Positions 11,301 to 23,500 of a DNA stretch of 64,000 nucleotides are shown here, piece after piece. A model generated the notes under the pieces. The model saw nothing but the letters and a program-made list of their open reading frames with translations. It had not been told where the DNA came from and made no database searches. Within the stretch, counting starts at the first letter, position 1; every line of letters starts with the position of its first letter. The stretch lies in assembly GCA_018881555.1 (NCBI GenBank), contig JACAXG010000025.1, positions 3,107,899-3,171,898 on the forward strand, read 5' to 3'. The DNA is from Amblyornis subalaris (lineage: Eukaryota; Chordata; Aves; Passeriformes; Ptilonorhynchidae). The position numbers and the translations under genes are program-made.

Positions 11301-14300
11301 AGGTGCAGCTCCACAGAACCCAGATTTAGCTAGTTGTTCGCCCAGTAGAGTCTCCCCTACCTCACCTCAGGGACTCCCGTGGGTTGGTCTGCACCTGGGG
11401 GATGTGAGTTGCTGAGGCTGGATTTTAGGAAGTGTGATTTTTGCTCCATCTCTTTTCCCTGGGTGTGTCCTCGTCTGGCTTTAACTGCCAAGTGCCACAT
11501 CCTGAGGGCCTTGGGATGCTACTTTGTCCTCTCCTCCCCACCGTGGGNATATCACCTGGCTCTTGCCTGGTAGTAGCTCCAGCATCTCATGCCCTAAAAG
11601 CAGCTGCCTCCTGATTTGGCCTAAAAACCTGGCTCCCCAGCCTCAAAATGACCTGGGTTTGCAATCCTTCCTGTTTCCTCCTTCCCCAGCTGTTGTGCTC
11701 CTGCCCTTCCCCAGCCCTAGAGCTGTGCTGAGTCTGAGGGCAGTGGGTTGGTACCAGGTTAGGGACTTAAATGAGCAGTGGGAGGAGTGACAGTGCCACA
11801 GGTGTTGTGTGAGAGGGCAAGGACTGGGGTGCAGGCTGCTGCTCCCCCTTTGATTTGTGAATGGGAATCTGCTGTTCTGCAGCCAGCCAGGGTGTCATTG
11901 GGAGTCCTGTGATGGTACCATGGCTAAGGGAGGCTGTATGTCTGCTGAGGGGGCAAAGCAAGCTAGGGAAAGGAGAGTTTGTTTTTCAAGCATAGTTTCC
12001 ATCCCATAAATCACCCAGGGGGTCGGAGGAGCCATGCTCAGAGCCTGGGTTTCCTCCAGGCTTTGCTCCGGGCGGCCTGTGAAGTTTCCCACTCTCCGCT
12101 TCTGAACAATGAGTCCCTTTTTTCCCTTCTCCTCCCTCCCCTCCCTGTGGCCCCGGCCACTTTCCATGTCTGGGGAGTGGAACAGCCAAAGCTTGGTGAG
12201 CTCCTGGGTGTCCCAGTGGGCCAGATCCAGCACCCTGTGGTTAAGTGACATGAAGCCGGGGGGATGGAGCAGGGGGTCCCACGCTGCAGATGTGTCATGT
12301 GCACTGATAGCCAAGCTCTGGCAATCTGCTGCTGTTACTGCATCCTGAATGGAAAATGCAAAGCAAGGCAGGCGTGCACGGCTGGAGCAGCCAGTCGCTG
12401 CCTCTCTGAAGTGCTCATACCCTGCAGCTCACTTTGGGATGGGCCGAAGGATGCTCCTGGTGATACTCCTGCAGTGTCCAGGAGAACCCACAGTGCACAA
12501 AGGGGAAGGCAAAAAAGAAAATATAAGAGTTTGCTTTATTTTTCCCTAACATCTTGTTTCTCCCTATGCTCACAACTCCCTGCTTCAATCCCTTAAAGTG
12601 AAGAGCAGGACCAAAGATAGAGGGTAGCCCTATACAATGCTGCTCATGGCTGCAAGGCAGCTTCCCAGGGACCCTCTCTGTCCCCCTGTTCCCTCCACNG
12701 GTCTTTTTAATGGCCATCCCCCGTGCCGGTGAGCACCTGCAGAAGGGATCGGGAGTTGTGTTTCAAAGCTGCTCTTAGTGGAATTTTCCAGGCCGCCTCC
12801 GCGGCTGGAGCCAGCCCCGTTGGCTCGCGTCCCCCGCCTCGCAGCCTGGCCGCCTCTCCCCCCGAGCTGCGATTTTATTGTTGTTGCCATTCACTGGGCT
12901 GATTATTTAGAAATGTGCCCCGGCCACCTCCTTCCCGCCTGTGCTCCCAGCCCTTTCCCTGCTCCCAGCCCTTTTCCCGGGGCCGGGAACGGTCTGCTGC
13001 GTGTGCCGAGTGGTGAAGAGGGGAGGTCAGTGGGCGCGAGGCGTGGGTCCCATGTGGAGCCCCGGGGAGTGAGGGGAAGCAGCTGATGGCTGGTTTTCCT
13101 CCGCCAGCCCGTGGGAAAGGAGTTGGTGTTTGAAAAGTGCATTTCCTGGAGCGTGATGCTGGCCTCTCTCTTTTTTTTTTTTTTCTCCTTCTTCTCTTTT
13201 TTCTTCCCTAATGTACTGACCAAGGGGAGCGTGAGTGCTCGCTGGCTCTGAGGGAAAGGTAGAGGGGACAGTGTTGTCACTTCTGCTCGTGGGGAGGAGT
13301 GTGAGACCTGTGGGGCTCTGAGCTGTGCCCGTGACGCTCTGTGGGGTTGCTGTGCACTGAACCCGGCACCATCGTCCATGGGCCCCGATTAACCCCGTCA
13401 TCAGGCAAGAGTGTGTTTGGGCCCTGTCAGGTGCTGGGAGAGTTGAGCTTTTCTGCCCTGTGCCAACTTTGTCTCTGTTCCTGGGCTTTATCTCAGCCAA
13501 TGGAGATCTCCACAGCCCAAGAAACCCATTCTCCTGTGGTGACTTGCTCACTCTGTTCTTTCTCCCGGGCTGTGGACATTGGTGGCTCATACTGCTGGGA
13601 TCTGGGAAGGAGGTTTGGGGGGAGATGGAGAGGAGATGCCGATCTCTCCTTTAAGAAAGGCTTTGCACCGGGGACGGATCAGCAGTGGTTTTTCAGGGTT
13701 CTCTGCACCATTCCTCTGTTGGGTTCTTTCTTCTTGATCCAGTGCTCTCTCTGCCTTGGGGACTCAAACAACCAGGCTTTTTCCACTGCTGTGGTTGAAG
13801 CCACATCTGGCTATGACAGCAGGGATGCAGCTGAATACAGCTGTCCTGGTGCCGGGTGATTCAGTCCTTTCCCACCGTGATGCTGTTGGGAGGCCCTGTT
13901 GCTAGCCGTCTGGGCTAAACTCAGGATGCTCTTGCCCCTTTCACCCACTGCTGGAAGTTGTTGTAATGGTGCTTGGGAGGGCTAGTGCAGCAATTCAGCC
14001 ACTAGCCACAACCCTGCCTTGCTTTATTGCCTGGTCTGGGGCCACTGCTATAGGGTATATCTGCTCCAGCTGGCCATGCTGGTCTGGGGGTTAGATGCAG
14101 GTGAATGCTGAAGCTGAGACCTCTCAGGTCAGCCCTAGAGCATCTCTTGCTGGTCCCCATGTCAGCTGGCAGCTCCTCACCCGTCTCCCACCCTGTGCTT
14201 GCCCTGCAGGGGTGCAGTCCCGGGAGAAGCCTCTGGAGGAGAGCACTGTCCCTGCCCGCAAGCGGAGCCCCAGCGACAGCCACTATGAGAAGAGCTCACC

Positions 14301-17300
14301 AGAGCCCAGCTCGCCCCGCAGCCCCACTGTCCTCTCACCTGAGGTGGTCAGCACCATCGCGGCCAACCCTGGAGGGAGGCCCAAAGAGGTGTGCTGGGGT
14401 GGAGGAGTGCTGGGGTTGGTGGGTGGCTGACTGGGGACAGGTGGCTGCAGGGAGGGGGATGGCTTGGTCAGCATTCACAGCATCCATAGGGTTGGGGATC
14501 AGTGGTGCTTTTTGTGGTGGTGGTGGTAGTTAGCAGGGAGGAGGTGAAACCCTTCCCTTTGCCCCCTCTGCCCTCTCCTTGGGGTGTCCTAGAGGTTTGT
14601 GCCCATCATAGAGACAGGACTGACCTTTTCTCCTGCTCTCCCCAGCCTCACCTCCACAGCTACAAGGAAGCCTTCGAGGAGATGGAGGGTGCCTCCCCCA
14701 CCAGCCCACCCCCCAGCGGCGGTGAGATTTCTTCCCCCACCCCAGCCTTCCCCGTCTCACCACAAACCCCTTACTCCAACACCTGTAAGTGCCATGGCTA
14801 CGGGAGGCAGAGGGGCTTGGTGGGTGGCTCTGGGCAAGCCAGAAATTTGCCAAGGGTCAGACAGCTCCAGGTTCCAGACACCCACCGCCATGTTAACCAC
14901 TCCTATCCATCCTCTTTTCACCTCCACATCCCGCCACTCCATGTTGCTGTCAGCATCCCACTTGCTTCAGCATCCCATGCTTGGCACCCTCCTCTTGGCT
15001 TTTTCCCATCCTCCACTCACTAAGATGTTTTTTGGATGGGATCACAAGGTGGGACGAGGAGAGAGGCATGCTTTCACCCCATCCTGGTCCTGCATCTCCC
15101 CATCTTTCCTGCCAGCATGGCACAAAGGGAAGCACGATTGCGAGTGGGAGGGAGGCAGGAGGGACTGAAGACCGGGAGTTCAGGCTCACACACCATGTCA
15201 CCTCTTGCTCACTGTTTCTAAGGCAGGAGGGGAAAAAGGCTGAGATGCATGCCCTTTGCATGCAGCTTGTCTCTGCTCCTGTGGCGTGGCATCTCCTTTC
15301 TGACTGACCCTGAGTGCAGTCGCGGTGGGTTTGTGTGGACTGGGTTTGTGTGACCAGCTTGAGCGATGAGCCCTGAGGAGCAGCCACGTGTTGGCACAGC
15401 ACGACTTGGGCCGGATCAGTGCGAGGGAGCAGCCGGTCAGCTGGGAAACCCATTAAAAAGATGGCAGCCCCCCATCCCTTCTAAAATGCTTTTGTAGGCT
15501 AAAGCCCGAGGGATGCTCTAGGATTGGGGATGCTTCGGCTGAGCGCAGCCCCCTCTGATGTCATGTCCTGGTTGCAGTGAAGCCCCGTGCCCCCCATAGC
15601 TTAGCCCACGGGGCTTGGGGTTATTTTCTTCTGCACTGTTGCTCTTCCTTCTCTGCAATCCTCTGATGTTTGAGCCCTGTCTCATGGGATGCAGTGACTG
15701 GAGTGTGGGAGCATTGCTGGAGTGCTCGGCAGCTTGGAAATGGCCCTGTTGTTCCTGGGGACTGAGAGCTCGGCCCTGGGGCAGCAGCAGCTCCTCTGGC
15801 AGTGGGTCAGTGGCTCTGGGGGATGAGTCAGTTGCAGAGGTGACGGGAACAGCCTGACTGGGGTCGTGGCCCTGAGGCAGTGCTGCTTATCCAGCACCAG
15901 CCAGGGAAGCCTGGGAAGTTTGAAGTTGCAGCTTTCAGGCTTTGCCAAAGTGGCCCTGGGGGATACAGGAGCAATTCCCCTCTGTTGGGGGATGGTGGTC
16001 CTGGGAGAATTCCTGGCCCTGTGAGGACCCTGTTGCTCATCAGCCAACTGAGGTGTGAGCTGACATTGTGGCTTGGGGTCAAGTGGATTTGAGGAAATCA
16101 GACACCCGCTGGGGAAGGTGCTGCTGTCTTAGTTTCCCAGGGACTTGGCTGCTCGGCTGCTCTACTGCTCCAGCCCCAGGCTGCTGGGTGGACCTGGCCT
16201 CAGGGTGAGGGTCTGGCTTTCCTCTGGAGCTCCCACCACCCACCGCCTCCCAGCCTTGCCACAGGCCCTGTGCCTGTGCCACCATTCGGGGACGTTCAAA
16301 CACTGCTGGAGGCTCACGCCCTTTGGTCCCTCTTGCTGAAGATGATGCCCTGAGGTTTCCCCTGATGTGGGAAAATGCAGCATCGGGGAGATGGGGCAAA
16401 CCCAGGAGGTAGGACGGGACAGGAGGTGCAATCTGCTTGGGGGGGTCTGGCCTGCCCTGTGAAACCCCACCACCATCCATAGCATAGCCATCCATACATA
16501 TGCAGCTCCTCCTGATATGTATGGGCACAGGGATGCAGACCTCTCGTGTGCATTGCCATCCCTCTGTGTGAACATCCTCACTCACCCATCGAGCTGGTCT
16601 GGAGGGCACGGGGTTTTTGGCAGTCCTTCTGTCCCTTTTGTGGGAGTGGTGGGCTGCTCTGGGACAGCTGGATTCCAGCTCAGCCGGATGTGGGGATTGG
16701 CAGCAAGGAGTTCAGGTGTGGGACAGCTGGGTTGTGGGGATGGCTGCTCGTACAGGGGGAATGAAAGGGCCTTCATGCCTTTAAGGTGGGACTTTATGGG
16801 GATGGTGCTGGGAGATAGTGTCTGGGTCTGTCTGGGTGGCAATTGTCCCCCTTCTCCATCCTGCCAGCTTTGCGATGGGGCAGGATGCTTGTTCCCAGTC
16901 ACCTCCCACCCTGTGTCCTCTCCCAGGTGGAGAGGGGGATCGGTGTCCTTCTCCAGGGTGTTGCTTTGTATGAGGGCTTCTCCTCTGCAGGCAGTGGGTG
17001 GGGTGGGTTATGGGTGCTCTGAACCCATGGGCAGCTCCAGCCTTTCTGAAGCGTCACCTCCCACCCCTCCACTGACATTCTTGTGTCCACTGTGCCCACA
17101 GTGCGCTCCCCCCCCGGCCTGGCCAAGACCCCGCTCTCAGCACTGGGGCTGAAACCCCACAACCCGGCTGAGATCCTGCTGCATCCAGTGGGAGGTGAGT
17201 GTGGGCACAGGGACTGCAGGCAGATTTTTTTGTGGGGACGTCTGTGAGGATACCCGTGGAAGGGTCGCCTGTTTGGAAAAGACACTTCTACTTCTCTTTT

Positions 17301-20300
17301 GGGGCCAGGTGGCTGTGGGGGTCCTTGTCACCTTTTGTGGGGACTCTGGGACTCTGTGTAAGGGTGGGGGGTGTTGGTGCTGCCTGGAGGGACTCAGCAC
17401 AGTAAGGTCTTCAGTGATGAAGGCTAGATAACCCTGTGGTCCTGTTTTCTCCCTAGACCCATATTCTTTCCCCTCTCAGCCCCTACATTCCTTCTCCTCC
17501 CTAGCACAGCTGGAGACAGTTTGCTCTCTGGGAGCTGAGCCTGTCAGCCAGAACACTGTCCAGAGCTCTTTCCATCCTGGACAGCAGTCCCTGGGTGCAA
17601 AGGCCCTGCTGTCCTGGGGACGTGTCCTGGAGTACCCTGCCAAGCCAGGCCTTACTGTTCCTCAGCACCCGGGGCCCCTTCCTGAACTCGCTCAGGGCTG
17701 AGTGTAACCTCCCCAAACTCATCTGAGACTGGGGACCACAGGTTGGTTGAGTTCACACAGTAAGACCCTTCTCACTCTGCTCTCAAGGGTGAGCTGATGC
17801 TTTTTAAGTGCTTGCTGGGCTTCTTGGAGCAGACCTTTGGTCACTCTCTGCTGCACTGTTCCCTCTGCCCCATCTGAAGCCAGCCTCCCGGTTTTGGACG
17901 TCATTTCTGGGATGACGACATGAGCTGTGGGGGTGTCTGAGGCCAGGGATTCTGTTTGGAGCACAGTGTCTGAAGGCGTGGGGCTCTTCTTTGTGCTCTG
18001 TGTGCCCCTGCTTGAGCAAGGCAGAGCTGCTTAACTCTGATTTCTCTTTCTTTCTCACACCTTCCTTCCTCCTCTTCCCACTCCCATCACTCCCCTGCCC
18101 CTCCATCTCTCAGAGCTAGAAGGGGAAGCGGGCGGTGACTCTGAAGAAGGTAAGAAAGACTTTTCTTTCTCTGTCTCTCTCTTCCTCACTCAACCTCACT
18201 GTTGGGACTGTCTTTCAGAGCAGGTCCTGGCATCTGTGCCAGCAGTCTTCCCTTGCAACTGCCACTCAGGGATGTAGGAGCCTGAGTCTTGCCTGTCCTG
18301 TTCCCTTTTGAGGAGGTGCACATCATGTTTTGTGTCATGGTAGGATTTCCCAGTGTCCAAGTTGGACCTGAAGGTCTGTCACGTTGTGTGGCAGTTGTCC
18401 ATGGGGACTAAGAGCTCTTTGTCAGAGAGTGGCATCCTTACTGGTGGCATGCTGTGGATGCTGGCACGCTACAGCCAGCTTTGGATGAGCCTGGCAAGGG
18501 CCTGGGAGCAGCAGCCCCAGTTTTAGTCTCCTGCCCTCCCCTTTTGGCTTTACTGTTGCCATTCAGAGTGAAAATAAACCAAAGTGCAGCACAAAAGGTC
18601 AGCAGGCACAGAGGCCACCAGTGTGTTGCCGGCTCAGCCGACTGGGCAGCGGCGCAGCACCGGCAGCTGGCGCACATCTTCCTCCAGCCGGACAGCTGCC
18701 CAAATTCCCCCCACCTCTCCTGTCTCTGGGTAGCACCCCTTTGGGGATGCCAAGGATGGGGCTGAGCTGGGGTATTTATTCAAGAGTGGCTGTGCTGATG
18801 GCAGAGACACTGTGGGCTCTGTGGTGGCACATCTTGTGTGGGGACGGGGGCTTTGGGCATGGCTGTGATTCCGTAGAGTGCTGCCTGCTATGTAACGGTT
18901 GTTGGGTGGTTTTGCTTCCTTCTTTAATGAATTTTTGGGCCCTCAGAGCTGGGATGAGGAACTGTATGTTCAGGATGGGTTTTGGGAAAAGGGTGTCTTC
19001 TTGGTGGGTGTGGTGCTTCCTGTGGCCTCGGGAGTCATCAGCATTTCTCCTTGGAAGTTCCTCAACATGCACACAACCCAAGCCTGAACATTGTGTAGTA
19101 CTGGAGAAAGTGTTTGCTTGAAAATACTGTTCTACTTCCAGAACTGGGTTTTTGGTGATGGCTTCCTGGATACATTAAAGGAAGCAAAGCTGGGATAAAC
19201 CCAGGCTTTTCCCTCATAAGTTCCCCCAAGCTTTACCATTTCTGTCCAGCTTGAGGACTCCAAAGACCTAAACATTGCCTCTCCTCTCCTTCCCACCAAA
19301 CCATCAGGAACCCAAGCTGTGCTGCTTCTCTGTCCCCTTGCATGATGGTTGGCCCCCAAGCAAGGATGTCCAGTGACCCTGCACTGCCCAGGCTGAGTGG
19401 CCACCGCGAGCCTCTTGCCCTGCTTCATCCTCTCTGATAAAATGATGTTTTTGGGGGTTGCATCTACCCCCAAAGTTCTGAGAAGGGGGTGGTGTTTTGT
19501 CTTAACACCTCTGGCTTAGGACCCTCTGCACCCAGCCGCACAGAGCCAGGAGGATCCCTGCCCCTCCACACTCTGCTCAGCAGAGCCGAGCTGGAATGGC
19601 TGGGCTGCACATGGGGCCGGGGGATGCTCTGGCAGTGCGGGAGCTCAAGGCCTGGCTGTCAGCTCTGAGGAGGCTTTAAAACAGCCTGACACAGATGCAG
19701 CGCTGGGGATTTCTGGCCAGAGCACAGCCCTGCTCGGATTTGGGATTCCCAAACAAATGCCCATCTCCCTGGTGACTCAGAGCTTTTCTATTCTCCCACC
19801 CATCATCCTGTCTCCAGAGTCCCTTCCAAGAAAACACAAGGAGGCAAGATCAGATTTTTCAACCCAAAAAAATCCTGCCTGAAACTTCCCGACTTTTATT
19901 TTTTCCTTCTTTTGTCCTACATTGAATCAAAAGTGCCTGTGCCCATGGCCACACACCTCACTGTGGCACAGCCCCTAGGCCCCCTGTTCCTGCTTTTTCA
20001 GGAGGGGCTGGCTTTTTTACAGCCCTTTGGTCTTAACCTCTTGCAGGCTGACTCATATGTACTGTCTGGCTAATTTTAGTCTGGGCTGGGGAACTGGGAA
20101 GGGGAAAAGTGAGTAGCTGTGAAATTATTTAATTACCTAAGCTGCGATGAATTTCTTGCAGCTGCCCTGGGCAGTGCCTCATCCCTGTCACTCAGGATGT
20201 CCTGCCTTAGATGCTGGTACCCAGCCTGTATTGAGGTTCATCATATGATTTTGGCTCAGATCTTTCCTGGGGTAGTTGAACAGGGCTGGGCAGAGAGATC

Positions 20301-20501
20301 AGCCCAAGGGATAGACTCGTCCTCGCCTCTCCACAGACAGATGGGGCACAGAGATGCAGCAGGGGAAGGAGTGGGACCCATGACAGTCTTTTCCGTTGCA
20401 TGTCCCTGCTCTGGCTCTGAACATGGAGCTGTGCATTGGCGTTGCAGACTGTGAGCAGGCCAGCTTGCCGGCAGGCTGAGCCAGAGCCCGGCTGTTATGA
20501 C

Positions 20502-20533
<32 letters not shown>

Positions 20534-23500
20534 TTTGTCATGCTAATTAATACTGCGGAGCTGCTTTGGGCATGGCCAGCCTGGAGTCAGGGACCTGCAA
20601 GGGTGCCCGGCCCATAGCATTTGATGCCAGTGGGTCTCGCGTAGGGCATGTGCCAGCCAAGGTGTGACACGGCTGCGGGGCTTGGGGGAATGGGACTGAA
20701 GTTGCAGCCCCTTCCTCTGGTGCAGCTTTTGGTGGAGGCTGGAGGCTGTGGAGGCTGTCATAGGCATGGGGACCAGCCTGGCTGGAGCAGGAGGCAGGGG
20801 GAAAGGCAGGAGAGGGGACGGGGCCTGGTGTCTGCCATGGCTGGTAACGGCCAGCCCAGCCCGCTGCTCCTGGCACGGGGCAGCTTGGCGGCTCTAAAGG
20901 AAAATTGCTTTTCTTGGTTGTGCTCATGGTCTCCAGTTTCAGGCTGGGCTGGGAGTGAAAGTGTTGGATGCTGCAGTGGAAATAGCTGGAGTTGCCCTCT
21001 GGTCTGCTGCTGGAGATGGCTGGCAGAGGTGGGGCGCAGAGGGCAGAGACCACAGGGCATCGTCATCAGTCCCACGTGAGTCAGCACAGGCTGGGCAGAG
21101 TCACCGGCTCTATTTTTAGGGGCTGTGGATGAACAGGGAGCAGGACGTGTTCTGTGTGGCATCCTGGGTGGGAGGGATGCTGACTCAGAGCAGGGCGAAG
21201 GGGCTGTGGCATGTGAAGGGGTCGTGGTCCCATGTTCCAGTCCCCTCGGGGAAAAGAGTGAGCATGATGCCCTTCCCTGTGCCCTGGCTAGGGTCTTCAG
21301 CATTCTTGAAGCAACTTAAAGGTCCTGATGATCCAGATGTGTTTTCACAGAACCCGTGGTGGAAGAGGTATGGGGAAAATGTTCAGCTGAAGGAGCTGAG
21401 CTCAAGCACCTTCACTGGCATGAAATGTGGATCCTGGGAAGGGCGTGGCCCCCTTCCCATGCGAGCTGTAGGCTCATCAGTTTCCACTTCTCTTTTGCTG
21501 CAGAGCCCAGGAGCTATGTTGAGTCGGTGGCCCGCACGGCCACAACGGGCAGGGGAGGGACCCTGCCTGCTGCCCAGCCTGCTGCCCAGCCCGCTGCCCA
21601 GCCCGCTGCCCAGCCCGGAGGCCCAGAGGTGCCCACCAGGAATGGCACTTTCTCCAACTCCTTCATGGCCCCCAGCCCCGTCTCCACCAGCAGCCCTATT
21701 CACAGCGTGGACGGGTAAGGCAGTGGGTGCAGGTCTCAGGGACTGGTGGGGCTGAGGCTGAACCCTGCCTGGTACACAGGCTTAGAATCACAGAATCACA
21801 GAATCATTAAGGCTGGAAAAAACCTCCAAGATCATTGAGTCCAATCTTTGACCAAACACCACCAAGCCAACTAAGCCAGAGCACTAAATGCCACGTCCAG
21901 TCATTTCTTGAACACCTCCTCCAGGGATGGTGCTTGCTCCCACGTTGAAACTGCCTTTGCAAAGACACTTATCTCTCCATGCAGGGTTTCGGGATCCCAG
22001 CCAACTGTGCACCTTAGTGCCATGAGAACACAAATCTGGGTCACTGCTGGTCACTTGATGGTTACTGGACCTCAGAAGCACCTCACTGGAAACCTGGCCC
22101 CTGGGTTGGGAGGAGGGATGGGTTGTGCTAACCCCTAGCACTGGATTAGGCTGAGCACAGGTCCTCTTGGTGAGATGGAGCCATTGTCCCTGTCCTCTGT
22201 TCATCCTGCCAATGAGATGTTCTGCACCTTCCCAGGCTGGCAGGGCAGAATGAATCAGGTGTTTGCTGGGAGCAGAGCTGGAAAAAGGCTCCATCTCCCA
22301 GAAAATCATATTTTGAGATGGAATAGGCATGCATGGTGTAACTAAAGCTGCCTCTAGTTACTTTCATGCAGCTGGCAGGACCCATCCCATGGTTGCCTCT
22401 GAACAACCAAGTAGCTGACTGGCTCTGTGCCTCAGTTTCCTTGTGCACCACTTGCAGGAGGGTGTTGGTGCCACTCATCAGCAGGAATGAGCAGTGGAGC
22501 TGAATTCTCCATTTCTTCATCTCTCCTCAGGGCCTCCCTCCGCAGCTACCCGTCGGAGGGCAGCCCCCACGGCACGGTTACGCCTCCCCACGCCTCGGCT
22601 GAGCCCGGCTACCGGTCGCCTGTTGGCTCGCAGATGCCCTCTGCTCACAGCAGCTACCAAAACTCGTCTCCATCTTCCTTTGCAATGGTCCAAGAAGGGG
22701 TCCCGGGCTCGGCATACAGCAGCCCCGACTACCCTGATGGCCGAGTCGGCCTCCAGCCGGAACCCCAAGCTCGGCCACAGCCACAGGTCAACGTGGTGGG
22801 GGTCCACGCCCTGCCAGGGAGCCCCCGCAGCCTGCACCGGACAGTGGCTACAAATACACCGCCCAGCCCCAGCTTCGGACGAAGAGCCATCAACCCCAGC
22901 ATGAGCGGCGCTCCCGGCAGCCCCGGGCTGGGCAGACGTGCTGTGGTGGCCCATGGCAACCTGGTGGCCCCACCGGGGAGCCCCAGCCTCTCCAGGCATC
23001 AAGCTGCGGCAGCCACCTCCCCCGGCAGCCCCATGTATGGCTACGCCAGCCCGGAGGAGAGGCACCTGACGCTGTCTCGGCAGAGCAGCTCCTCCGGCTA
23101 CCAGCCTCCCTCCACGCCGTCCTTCCCTGTCTCCCCAGCGTACTACCCTGGCACGAGCACGCCGCACTCCTCCTCCCCGGACTCGGCTGCCTACCGCCAG
23201 GGCAGCCCCACGTCTCAGCCTGCGCTGCCTGAGAAGCGGCGGATGTCGGCCGGGGACCGCTCCAACAGCCTCCCCAACTATGCCACTGTCAATGGCAAGG
23301 TGTCCTCACCCCTCTCCAGTGGCATGTCCAGCCCCAGCGGGGGGAGCGCCGTCGCCTTCTCCCACACTCTGCCAGACTTCTCCAAGTTCTCCATGCCAGG
23401 TAAAGGATGCCCTCAGAGGTCCCTGTGGGGGGACACCCCCCACCCTGCTCTAGGCTCTCCCCTCCTCCTTGCTGCCTGTTGGGAAGGAGAGCCATGTCCT

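Noticed and set aside
21351..21367. Candidate micro-exon after TTTTCACAG reading EPVVEE
   Set aside because: It ends in phase 0 while the next exon needs phase 1, so inclusion would break the frame.
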